Positions 53,010 to 62,140 of a DNA stretch of 64,000 bases are shown here, one piece after another (within the stretch, counting starts at the first letter, position 1; every line of letters begins with the position of its first letter). The stretch comes from Prorocentrum cordatum (Eukaryota > Sar > Dinophyceae > Prorocentrales > Prorocentraceae): NCBI GenBank assembly GCA_963575745.1, contig CAUYUJ010014604.1, positions 516,588 through 580,587 on the forward strand. The letters run 5' to 3'. The notes under the pieces are model-generated. The model saw nothing but the letters and a program-made list of their open reading frames with translations, was not told where the DNA came from and did no database searches. The position numbers and the translations under genes were made by a program.

Positions 53010-53906
53010 ATGTACGGCGGTATCGGGGGCCAGGCCAGTAGTGCGACAACAGGTGAGAAAAGCTTCCCGTTTCGCATCGTCGCTTCGCGTGGTGCCGCGA
53101 GTGGTTGTTTGGAATCCAATCAGTTGAAAGATTCGGATCGTGCTTCTCTGTTGCTGTCTCTCCAAGCGCAGGCGTCTCTCGGTCTTGCCGGGGGTCGCGC
53201 CGTCCAGAGCCATGTAGGTGAGGTGGAGATGTGTCGCTGTGCTCGTTCTGGTCTTCTTCTCATTCGCCTTGATCAGTTTGGTCCAGGTCACGCTGCAGAT
53301 TCTATCCGTACGTTGGACATTTCGCATCCAGCCGCCCGCGACCAGCCTTGCTGCGCCGCGCCCCAAAGCATCGTCGATCACTCCAGTGGCGACGAGGGCG
53401 CCCGGGTCGTCGCCATTGGGTTCCCCAGTGTCCCGGATGCTTCTCCGCAGCCGCAGGGTGCGAAGTTCACTGTGATCACGTTGGGCGTGGAGAACTTCGG
53501 GCAGGGTCCAGCAGTTTCTGGTTCAAAAATGATGACGGATTACATCCGCAGTAACCTTCGTTCCAGTCACGAGCCCTCCACCTGGGGCCGTGACGGTGAG
53601 ATCATTGTCGATGCTTTGTGTGAAGCTGATGAGAGGATGGCAGAGTTTGACAGGTGCATCTTGGTCGACGCGAGGGCATTGAATGACCCTGCGTCGACGC
53701 GTCGCATCGGCCACCGCCCGAATATTCAGAGGAATTCGGCTGGCGACGCGCGCCTCCCAGACATCGCGGAGCGCATCGCGAGGTCTCTGGCGAATTGTTC
53801 TCGGAATCGGCGTGCGTTGTCTCGATCTGCAAGTCGGGCAGGCATCGCTCAGTCACTTGAGCAGCCGCGAGTCGGATGCGAGGACCTGCCGGGGAAGATG
53901 CGATGA
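53010..53906 (+). CDS. Unrecognised open frame, 298 aa
   Basis: The middle and second half have protein-like character (SLLLSLQAQASLGLAGGRAV, KFTVITLGVENFGQGPAVSG, KMMTDYIRSNLRSSHEPSTW, EIIVDALCEADERMAEFDRC). No known motif recognised. Overlapping minus-strand frames look less natural. Neighbouring frames on the same strand may be further exons of one gene. Confidence 0.35.
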   Translation: MYGGIGGQASSATTGEKSFPFRIVASRGAASGCLESNQLKDSDRASLLLSLQAQASLGLAGGRAVQSHVGEVEMCRCARSGLLLIRLDQFGPGHAADSIRTLDISHPAARDQPCCAAPQSIVDHSSGDEGARVVAIGFPSVPDASPQPQGAKFTVITLGVENFGQGPAVSGSKMMTDYIRSNLRSSHEPSTWGRDGEIIVDALCEADERMAEFDRCILVDARALNDPASTRRIGHRPNIQRNSAGDARLPDIAERIARSLANCSRNRRALSRSASRAGIAQSLEQPRVGCEDLPGKMR

Positions 53907-53934
53907 CTGCATGCATGTCAGCGAGTGGACCAAG

Positions 53935-54346
53935 GACATGGCGAACGATGCCACTGACGAGGTGGTCTTGATCATCACCACTTCCCTTGAGAGTTGCGCC
54001 ACGCCGCCGCCTGCTCCGATGGTCAAGCGAAGCCTCGATGAGGCTGAGCTAGCTCGTCGCGAGGAGAAGCGCTCCCGCCGCGGCGTCCACGATGGAGCCG
54101 ACGACGATCGCGAAGGTGATCAGGGGCCATCTCAGGGCCATCTGGAAGGACCGCAGAGGCCACGAGTTCAACGTGGGCGACTTTAAGAAAATGGTGGACA
54201 AGTATCACGGTCGCGAGCTGCAGTACTACCTGCGCGTGTGCAACGAGGATGGCCGCGCTCCCGCTGGCTATGTGAAGCTCGTCAGATGGGCCGAGGAGTT
54301 CGCCGCCGCTGGTCGCTTCCGTCGCTCCCAGGTGCAACTTGTGTGA
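53935..54346 (+). CDS. Unrecognised segment, two overlapping frames
   Basis: One frame reads EVVLIITTSLESCATPPPAP and a basic patch to about 54090. The other, from ATG 54092, encodes 84 residues (TIAKVIRGHLRAIWKDRRGH, then FKKMVDKYHGRELQYYLRVC). A frame change near 54090 would join them. Function unknown. Confidence 0.35.
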
Positions 54347-54708
54347 GCGCTTCTGGCGCCGCTTCGTCTTCTGCAGGCCCGAGCCGCCCAGGGCGCGATC
54401 GGCGCCCGGAGTCGGAGCAGGAGGATCCAGCTTCCAAGAAGAGGCCGCGCCTGGGCACCGCCGCCAAGGTCAGGTCCGAGGCGACCACGCCCAGAACCAC
54501 TTCTAGTGCAGATCGGCAGCCAGCCGCTGTGCTCAAGCCAAGGGTGCCGTCGTCGCCGCCTCCTGCGCATCCGTTGGAGAAACGGGTGCCGCCGCCACCT
54601 CCACTGGAGGCTCCAAAGGTGACGCCGCTGCCGCCTCTTCCGCCGCCGCCTGCTCGCGTCGCAGGAGGGCGCCGCGAGAGGAGGGCCGAGTCTGACGCGT
54701 CAAGGTGA
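54347..54708 (+). CDS. Pro/Ser-rich linker frame
   Basis: A continuous frame rich in Ser, Arg and Pro (RPRLGTAAKVRSEATTPRTT, then Pro runs). It probably continues the previous segment as a disordered linker; low complexity makes coding status uncertain. Confidence 0.3.
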
Positions 54709-54787
54709 TCTCCAGACAGGGGCCTGACGGTGGGCGATGACAAGGCCAGAGATCCCGTCGTCTTTTCGAGCCGTTGGATGTTGGCAG

Positions 54788-55858
54788 TTCTCAGTTGGAA
54801 AGCTTGCTGAATACGTCAAAGAAGCGCAACTTCATCGCGTGTGTCGACCCGAAGAGCTTCCCGAGTGATGGCGCAGGGGTGGTCGCGTCCAGGAGACGGA
54901 CGGCCGCGAACTGGTGCGCGTGAGTATCAATATAAATCCTTACGACGCGCATATGAAGCTCCCGCCTGCCTGGCCCACATGGAAGAAGTCCGCCGTGGGA
55001 AGGAAGGAAGACTCGCATGACTGGGTGAGCGTGGAGGACAGGGTTGGCATGGCGTCATCTCGCGATGCAGAGGCGCGTGATAGGTTGGCCATGTTCGTGC
55101 AGCCGCAGCGCATCCGTACTTCCGATGGGACAGCATGCCTTTGCATTCCTCTCACGCTGAGCGACCGCCAGATGATGACGATGGGGTCGAAGGCTCGCAA
55201 CAAGCATTGCGAGGGGCTCAAGCAGATTGACGTTCAGGGTGAGCTGATCTCGGCATGCGCTGCAGAGCTGAATTCTCCCAACATGGGCGCCGCGGGCAAG
55301 GGGGTCGTCGAGAAGGTGATCGGGAACGCCGATCCGCGCCGCGGACGGGTGGGCGCCAACCTGGCGGGTGCGTTGCTCGACGTGATCGGCGTCGCGTTCA
55401 CTTGCATTATCTCGGGCGACGCGGCGGCGCGTCCAGAGTGGGGGGGCGGAGTGGGGAAAGACGTCGTCGAGCGCAATCATGATTTCATCATCGCCAATGC
55501 CACGCCATCCACTTGCAGTGCAGTCGGTGAGTATTTCTTGGATTTGGCTCAAGATGATGGTCCTGTAACAATCTCGCTTGGTTATGGCTCAACTTGCTCG
55601 AACCTCGAGGTTGCCGACGCTCTGAACTCCTACCTGGAGTCAGATGCGGACATCGCGAGTCAGAAATTCTTAGACTTCCTCAGAGACATCGCTCAAAAAG
55701 GTCAGATTGGGCTGGCTCGTGTTCGCAGCCTTCCCTGCCGAAGTTGCGACAGGATCGACCTCCGCGATGCTGGCGTCGAATCCCCGGAGCAGATCGGCCG
55801 CGCTGAGAGACGCGTGGGACTCTGGAAACAAACGCATATCCAAGAAGGTTGTGCATGA
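54788..55858 (+). CDS. Unrecognised open frame, about 350 aa
   Basis: The longest frame in the centre of the second element. From 54914 it reads SININPYDAHMKLPPAWPTW, then RDRLAMFVQPQRIRTSDGTA, CIPLTLSDRQMMTMGSKARN, GANLAGALLDVIGVAFTCII, EYFLDLAQDDGPVTISLGYG and NSYLESDADIASQKFLDFLR. It is coherent and non-repetitive, and upstream sense (ESLLNTSKKRNFIACVDPKS) suggests it starts earlier. I recognise no domain. It may be element cargo parallel to that of the first element, or a captured host gene. Confidence 0.4.
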
Positions 55859-56264
55859 TAAACATATCGTCGGACTTGACGAGGTTATCTCGACGGCGTC
55901 GGAAGTTGATGACGTTGAGAACGAGATGTCGCGAGTTGGTGGTTTTGCGTTTGCTCAGTGGGTACTTGGAGGAATGCTTCGCGTGCCTGGAAGTCAGTTT
56001 GGCGACGAAGAAGCTTTCGACCTAGGCGTGTTAGCAGACGTCGCCGAGGACGGAGCTGACGAGTTTTCTCTCCAAGCTGCGATCCGCGCCTCTGCCGAAA
56101 AAGCGGCGCGACGTCGGGGGTTGGGCCGCGCGGGCCGCTCTCCGAAAAGCTACGACTCTGGCTGTCGAGTGCCAGGTCGGCGACGCAGCGTGCTTTCGAA
56201 AAAGGCCGACAGACGGCGAGGTCGCCCCGAAGTGGGGCACCGGATTGCGGATCCTGGGTTTTGA
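55840..56264 (+). CDS. Unrecognised continuation segment
   Basis: Sense continues from the previous frame after a shift near 55830 (KKVVHDKHIVGLDEVISTAS, then RVGGFAFAQWVLGGMLRVPG and SLQAAIRASAEKAARRRGLG). It ends in a basic tail at 56264. Family unknown. Confidence 0.35.
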
Positions 56265-56478
56265 TTGTAAAATCGCATGGGTAGTCACCGAAAGGGCGCC
56301 CGTTTGTGTAGCTATCGATAGGCTTCGACCGTGTGCAGCGGCGGAAGCATTGGCGCATCAATACTTGTCTAGACATCATGACGGAGGAGTCGAAAGGCAT
56401 GCGCCTCCAGGCGGCCAATAACAATCGTTCGTAGACGAGCGTCGGGATCTGCAAGAGACTCAGACAGCCGGGCAACCG

Positions 56479-56874
56479 GTGGCAGAACCACCGTTAATGA
56501 CAGATAGCATGCTACCAGAAATCCCCGAAGATCCTGAGGTCATCGAGGAAGTATTTCGCCAAATGGAAGCAGACGATGACCATGGAGACGAAATAGTCGC
56601 TCCTGCGCCGCCGCCGGGGCCGGGGCCGTCGCGGGCGGCCCGGGCGCCTTCGCAGAGATCACTGTTGGATGGTGTTCCTCGCGGTGTACAAAGTCGTCGT
56701 AGTCAAGTGATGCGCAGGAGAGTAGATAGTGGAGGGCGCAACGGGAAGAAAATCCGATTCTATGTCAGCCAACTCCCGAACCAGCGAACCCGCTGTTCGA
56801 GGCCGTGCAAAGGGCGGGCGCGTCGGGGCAAGGCGTGGATCTTCTCGAGAGCAGACGAGCTTCGATGGCGGTGA
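56479..56874 (+). pseudogene. Pol linker remnant between integrase and RT (probable)
   Basis: Reads MLPEIPEDPEVIEEVFRQME, an acidic stretch and a Pro-rich stretch, then a basic part. An acidic/Pro linker is expected just before RT in copia Pol, and RT remnants follow 250 bases downstream after a poly-T insertion. Confidence 0.35.
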
Positions 56875-56886
56875 AGCCACATGAAT

Positions 56887-56887
<1 letters not shown>

Positions 56888-56953
<66 letters not shown>

Positions 56954-56995
56954 TTATATATATATATATATAAAAAAAAATAAATAAAAAAAACG
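56888..56995. repeat. Poly-T (about 62) followed by (TA)n and A-rich tail
   Basis: About 62 consecutive T (56889-56950), then TATA, then A-rich sequence. It could be the poly-A/T tail of a retroposed sequence on the minus strand. Confidence 0.9.
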
Positions 56996-57117
56996 TGCAA
57001 TCAACAAAACACAATCGAAGAAGAAGAAATTGAACAAGTGCAAAGAAGTGGTGTGCCATCGTGAATCTGAAGACGTTAAGAATGGATTAAGATTTGCCAG
57101 ACAAGATAAACGGGGAT

Positions 57118-57305
57118 AGTGGCGGAAGTTTGGCGCTGCCGTACCTATAGACCCCGTGGAACTACAGAAGCTCCTCGACGAAGGATATCGCATGGTACCC
57201 GCGCAATAGATCGAGATTGATGAAAATGAACACCCCCGCAGGCCGGGGGGGGCGCTGGTTGCGCCGCAGTGCGTGAGTAGACTTGTTGTGCAAGGAGGCT
57301 TATGA
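57118..57305 (+). pseudogene. RT N-terminal remnant of copia Pol
   Basis: One frame reads KFGAAVPIDPVELQKLLDEG, then YRMVPAQ, a TAG, IEIDENEHPRRPGGALVAP and CVSRLVVQGG. This matches the start of the copia RT domain, including the (K)SRLVVQG motif that precedes the catalytic core. The TAG replaces a Trp-type codon. The catalytic YVDD region is missing downstream. Confidence 0.6.
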
Positions 57306-57840
57306 TAATCGCTGGGTGTATGCGCGGATTCGCCAACATGCGAGCTTGAGGGCTTCGGGTCAGTTGCGTCGTGGGCCGCGGGGGCAAGGAATGCGCTGAA
57401 GTGTGCAGACGTCATCCGCCAACGTCCAAGGGCAGGAATGAGATCGCCTCATGCTGCTCAAGCCACCTCCCGAAGGACTCGAGGGAGTGCCGGATGGTGG
57501 AGCTCTTGTCGAGCGCGTGTCTGTCTACGGCGCGCGCGACGCGGGAAGAGGCCCGCGGGGGGAAATCCGCTGGGGTTTCAAAGCCCGCGGACTCAGAGAA
57601 AATACATAATGCTAAGAATGAACTACTTGTATTTTAGGAACACATGTAGTTGGCATTCTTTGGGCTGCAGACGCAGAAAGTCAGAAGATCACTGATTCCG
57701 TGTTAGCAGAATTCGATATCCGCGAAATCAAGTCAGACATTTTCCGCTTCACGACGCAGATCATACCGTCAGTGCATCGGCTAAGGATGGCACGGAGAAA
57801 ATCGAAGCTGTATCCTATCCCGGGACAGCCCTCTCTCCAG
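57306..57840. other. Non-coding or scrambled part of the second element
   Basis: No RT core or other domain recognised in any frame. Confidence 0.4.
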
Positions 57841-57844
57841 GAAT

Positions 57845-58772
57845 TGTAACGAAGGAGAGGTATCTCAGATCAGATTCGTTGTGGGTGCTTTTTCTTGGGT
57901 TACACGACAGTGCAAACCTGAGCTGTTGTATCGCGTGAGCCGACTGCAAACTGCGGTGGGTCACGCGCAGGTGCTCCACCTCAAGGAGGCCAATCGTGTC
58001 CTGGAGGAAGACGCGCAGCCCGCAAATCGCGGGTTCACGTTCAAGGGGGGCGCTGTGTTATTGGACTCGACTCAGATATGATAATTCTTGCAGTTGCTGA
58101 CGCCAGCTGGGCAGGTGAAAGTGATATAGTCAAGGGAAAGGTGGAGCCGCTCAGGTCTCAGACGGCCAGGTTCAACGGACTTGCCGGTCGGGATTCATCG
58201 AACGGAACAGCGACAGCGTTCACCTTATATGTGTGTGTCAAGTAAGGTCATCTGACGAGTATGTAAGTCTACGCTTCAAGCAGAGACATTCGCATGTCTA
58301 TGGGGTGGGGTCTGGTGTGCGTATTCGTTCTGCCATCGCCGACGCGCGAGGTATGTTTGGTGCCGGACATAAGGTGCCGACCAATGGGGAGGACAAGGCA
58401 GCTACGACAATGAGACACTTGTGGATGACTGATTGTAAAAGCCTCGAAGAACATTTGATAGCACCCACTATGGGGAAAACAGAAGACAAACGTCGAAGTA
58501 TAGACCTATGTAGTCTGAGACAGGACATATGGACCAATGGTGGTGAAGAAGTTGAAATATTGCATCCACGTTTGTTTTGTTACAGAATCCGTTGGATTGA
58601 CACGAGTGTAATGGCTGTGGATTTTCTTACAAAAGCCATGCCTACCGATTTTCTAGTCAATATGTTGTGTACAGTATCAGATGACGAAACTCCAGAGCCA
58701 TCGGCGACCTTGAAAAAGGTAAAAAAGCAACTGGCGAGGGCCAAAGTGAGCAGTATCCCGGCTGGGAAGTGA
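57845..58772 (+). pseudogene. RT C-terminus and RNase H remnant of copia Pol
   Basis: VGAFSWVTRQCKPELLYRVS and RLQTAVGHAQVLHLKEANRV match the RT-RNase H connection. LAVADASWAGESDIVKGKVE follows with the first RNase H Asp (about 58090). After a frame change at about 58230-58250, the frame to 58772 gives MRHLWMTDCKSLEEHLIAPT, EDKRRSIDLCSLRQDIW and IRWIDTSVMAVDFLTKAM, the typical copia RNase H end. Confidence 0.7.
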
Positions 58773-58895
58773 CGTTGCTGCGTGCCTTGACTGCTATCCC
58801 GACTGTGGATACTCTGCCTGCTGCCTCTGGAGGTTTACAGGGATCGGCGTGAGTACGTGATCCACCGGCTAGCTCGTGACAAAGTTTCACGGGTG

Positions 58896-58992
58896 TGATA
58901 TAGAATTTGTGTCACATGTGACAGCGTGCCATTCGCTGCCGATTGACCTCTAAAGGCCCTTTTTGTCATTGCGCTAAAACGTATCATAATCA
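58896..58992 (+). repeat. Right end repeat (candidate 3' LTR)
   Basis: Direct copy of 50170-50266; several CG dinucleotides of the left copy are TG or CA here. It ends CATAATCA and is followed by CGGTG. Confidence 0.65.
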
Positions 58993-58999
58993 CGGTGAC

Positions 59000-59885
59000 G
59001 CTGACGATTTTGAAGGCGATGGTGAGGAGTATGGTGATGGTGATGACGAGGGCGACGACTCCCAGCAGGAGGAAGGCTGGTAACATGATGAGGGGGACGA
59101 GGGGGACGAGGAGGAGGTGGTTGAGGAGGAGGGTGGAGAGGGTGGCGAAGGAGGAGGGCCCCTGCTCTCTGTGCCCCCTCCGCTCGCGCAGCTTATCTGT
59201 GGAGCCGTCTGGCCGGCCCCCATAAGCTCTGGGGCGGCCCTGGCAGCGTCGGCGTGTTGGCCGTCAAGAAGCGCCTCCTCTGCAACGCCGTGCCAGCTGT
59301 CCCCGGCGGAGGTGTTGTGTTCTTCGTCAGCGGGGCCTCCGAATCGCCGTCGCCGTCGCCGTCGCCGCCGTTGCCGTCGCGTCGTCGTCGCCAGCTTCGC
59401 CGCCGTCGTCGCTGCGGTCGCCGCCGCCGTCGCCGTCGCCGTCGTAGCCGCCGTCGTCGCCATCGCCGCTGCTGTCACCGCCGTCGCCTTCGACGTCGCC
59501 GTCGCAGCTTATGCCTTTTCGGGCCTTCTGCGGGGCCTGCGCAGTCACAGCTGGAAAACTGGTCAGGATGATGTCTGATAGAGGTCCAGGTATTAATTTT
59601 GAGCGGCGATCTTCGTCATCATCGTCGCCGCCGTCCTCGCCTTCCTTGTTCAACTCTTATCTTTCCTTCTCTTCATCGTCTTCGCTCCCTTCCGTCCCCC
59701 TAAATGTCGAGAAGAATGAGGCAGTGGAGGATGGGGGCAAGAGAAGGAGGGGAGGAGGCGAGAGGAGGACGCAACTGATCAGGCAACACGTAACATCAGC
59801 ATGCGTATCATTATTTCGGATAATTCCCGAGCTGATGTTGCGTGCGCCCGCGGCGATGGTCGAATTGTTGTACGTTCTGATCGGT
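59000..59885. other. No supportable gene; (GCCGTC)n tract
   Basis: 59337-59510 holds (GTCGCC)n units. Surrounding frames are short and compositionally driven. Confidence 0.6.
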
Positions 59886-60985
59886 AGACCGGTGGACCCG
59901 TGGACCAGTGGACGACTGGACCAGTGGACTGGTGGACCAGTGGACCAGTGGACCGGCGGACCGGTGGACTGGGGGACCGGACCAGAGGACCTTTGGATTG
60001 GTGGACCAGCAGATTGGTGGACCGGTGGACTAGCTGCAGCGGGCTGGTTGGCTGGTGGACGAGTGGGTCTCTGGATTGGTGGTCCTGTGGTGGTGGTTCG
60101 TCAGACCAGTGCACGTGGCCAGCGGACAGGTGGACAGGTGGACCTGTGGACCTGTGGACCGGTGGTCCTGTGGAACGGTGGACTGGCTGAGTGGTGGACC
60201 GGCAGACTGGTCGACCAGTGGACCAGCGAATGGGTGAACTGGTGGGCTGCCGGACCGGTGGACCGGTAGACCAGCGGACCGATGGACTGCATGGTGGACC
60301 GACGGCCCGGCGCACCAGTGGACCGGTGGACGACCGGACCCGTGGACCAGCGGACTGGTGACCAGTGGACGGACGGGCGGACCAGTGGACTGGTAATCGG
60401 TGGACCAGCGGACTGGTGGACCTGTGGACTGGTGGAGAGGTGACCGGTGAACCGTCGGCCTGAATGGACCACTGGTCGGCCGATGGACGAGTGGTGGACC
60501 GGTGGACTAATTGACCAGCGGACTGGTGGGCCAGTGGACCGGCGGACTGGTTGATTGATAGATTGGCCGCCGGTGGACCAGTGGACCGACCGGCGAACTA
60601 GCGAATCAGTGGACCGGTGGGCCCGTGAGCCGTTGCGGACCTGCGGAGGGGAAACTACTGGCGGACCGGTGGACTGGCGAACCGGTTGACTGGTGGACCG
60701 GCGGACCGGCGGACGGTGGACCGTCAGGAGCCATGCGGACCAGCTGATCGGCTGACAGGTGGACCGGTGAGCTGTGGATCGGTCAGTCAGCGGACTGGCG
60801 GACTAGCGGATCGCCAGACCAACGGACAGGCGGAACGGTGAGTCGTCGGCGGACTGGCGGGCTACTGGCCGGCAGACCGGTGGACCTGTGGACTGAAGTA
60901 TTGGAGCGGCGGAACGGTGGACTGGCGGGGTGGTGGACTGGTAGTGGACCACCAGCGGACCAATGGACTGTTGGACCAGTGGACT
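59886..60985. repeat. GGTGGACC(A)-type minisatellite
   Basis: Units of about 9-12 bases (CCGGTGGA, CCAGTGGA, CTGGTGGA) are iterated for 1.1 kb. Minus-strand frames read Ser-Thr-Gly-Pro-Pro-Val-His polymers. Confidence 0.9.
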
Positions 60986-61104
60986 GCTGGATCAGGAGTA
61001 ACAGTAGTAGGAGGAGTAGGAGGAGTAAGCGTAGTGGGAGGAGCAGGAAGGGTACGAAACGGAAAGGCAGGGGGAGGATCAGTAGGAGTAAGGAGAGAAG
61101 GACG

Positions 61105-61475
61105 GATGATTTTTCATCCTCCTACTCTTCCAGTTTCTCCTGGTCCTCCTGACCCACGTGATCCTCTTGCTGATCCTCCTGATGTTCCTCCTTCTTCTCG
61201 GGATCCTGTTCCTCCTCTTCCTCCTGCTCCTCCTCCTCTTCCTCCTCCTCTTCGTCCACCTCCTCCTTCTCCTCCGCCTCTGACACCGCCTCCTCCTCCT
61301 CCTCCTCCTCCTCCTCCTTCGCCTTCTTCTCCTCCTCCTCCTCCTCCTCTCCTCCTCCTCCTCCTCCTCCTCCTCCTTCTCTTCCTCCTCCTCCTCCTCC
61401 TCCCCCTCCTCCGCTTCCTCCTCCTCCTCGTCGTTCTCCTCCTCCTCCTCCTCCTCCTCCTTCCCATCGCTCTTA
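61105..61475. repeat. (TCC)n pyrimidine array
   Basis: TCC and TCT triplets with GAT interruptions at the left edge. Confidence 0.9.
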
Positions 61476-61609
61476 TCCCAATTGTTTACGCCTCGTGAAT
61501 CTCCACCAGCCCATTCAGGGGCCCTGCCCATGAGAGCTGACGGGAAAAGGGACGAAGATACACATATAGTGAAACAGAGCGTGCAATGAGAGGAGAGGAA
61601 GGAAGGTGT

Positions 61610-61995
61610 TGAGCCATCTTGGAGGCTATCTTGGAGCGTCGGAGGCCTTCTTGGAGCTACGGGGCTGTATTGGGGGATATTTGGTCCTCTTGGAGCTCTT
61701 TTGGGGCATCTTGGGGCCCTCTTAGGGCTCTTTGGGGGGTCTTAGGGTCCTCTTGGGGCTCTTTTGGGGCGCCTTGGGGCCCTCATAGGGGCCCTCTTGG
61801 GGCTCTCGTGGGGCTCTCGTGGAGCCCTCTTGGGAGCTATGAAATTTCCCTCCCCCCTCTGGGACCATCGAAATAGCCTCTAGTGGTGCTCTTGGTGCCC
61901 TCTTGGAGCGATCTTGGGCGCTCTTCGGGCAGTCTTGGGGGCCTCTTGGGGCCCTCTTGGAGCGATCTTGGGCCATCTTAGGGCCATCTTGAGAC
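61610..61995. repeat. CTCTTGGGGC-type minisatellite
   Basis: Units of about 9-12 bases (CTCTTGGGG, CATCTTGGGG, TCTTGGAGC) are repeated roughly 30 times. Confidence 0.8.
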
Positions 61996-62140
61996 CTCAG
62001 AAGCGAGAGGGCGAGCAGGCACATATAACTGCTTTGCTGGTGGTTGATTCCTTCGAGGGAGTTGCGTCGCGAGGAGGTGTGTGAGGTATGTCTGTGCTGT
62101 CTTCTCTGATACATTTGGCTCTGCAGTCCTTTCTGGCTCA

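Larger units (their letters stand above)
50170..58992 (+). mobile_element. Second copia-type retroelement, degraded, with replaced centre
   Basis: Direct repeats of 97-99 bp (about 85% identical) bound a region that starts with a primer-site-like sequence and a Gag-like coding region with a CCHC knuckle. It ends with RT and RNase H remnants. All are on the plus strand and broken by stops and frame changes. No protease or integrase motif is seen between. Instead about 4.6 kb (51.7-56.3 kb) holds unrecognised open frames. Most differences between the end repeats are C/T or G/A, the right copy having lost CpGs. No clear target duplication was found. Confidence 0.65.

Noticed and set aside
59886-60985. 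CRISPR-like repeat-spacer array
   Set aside because: Units are short, contiguous and variable with no constant repeat separated by unique spacers; the genome is eukaryotic in character.
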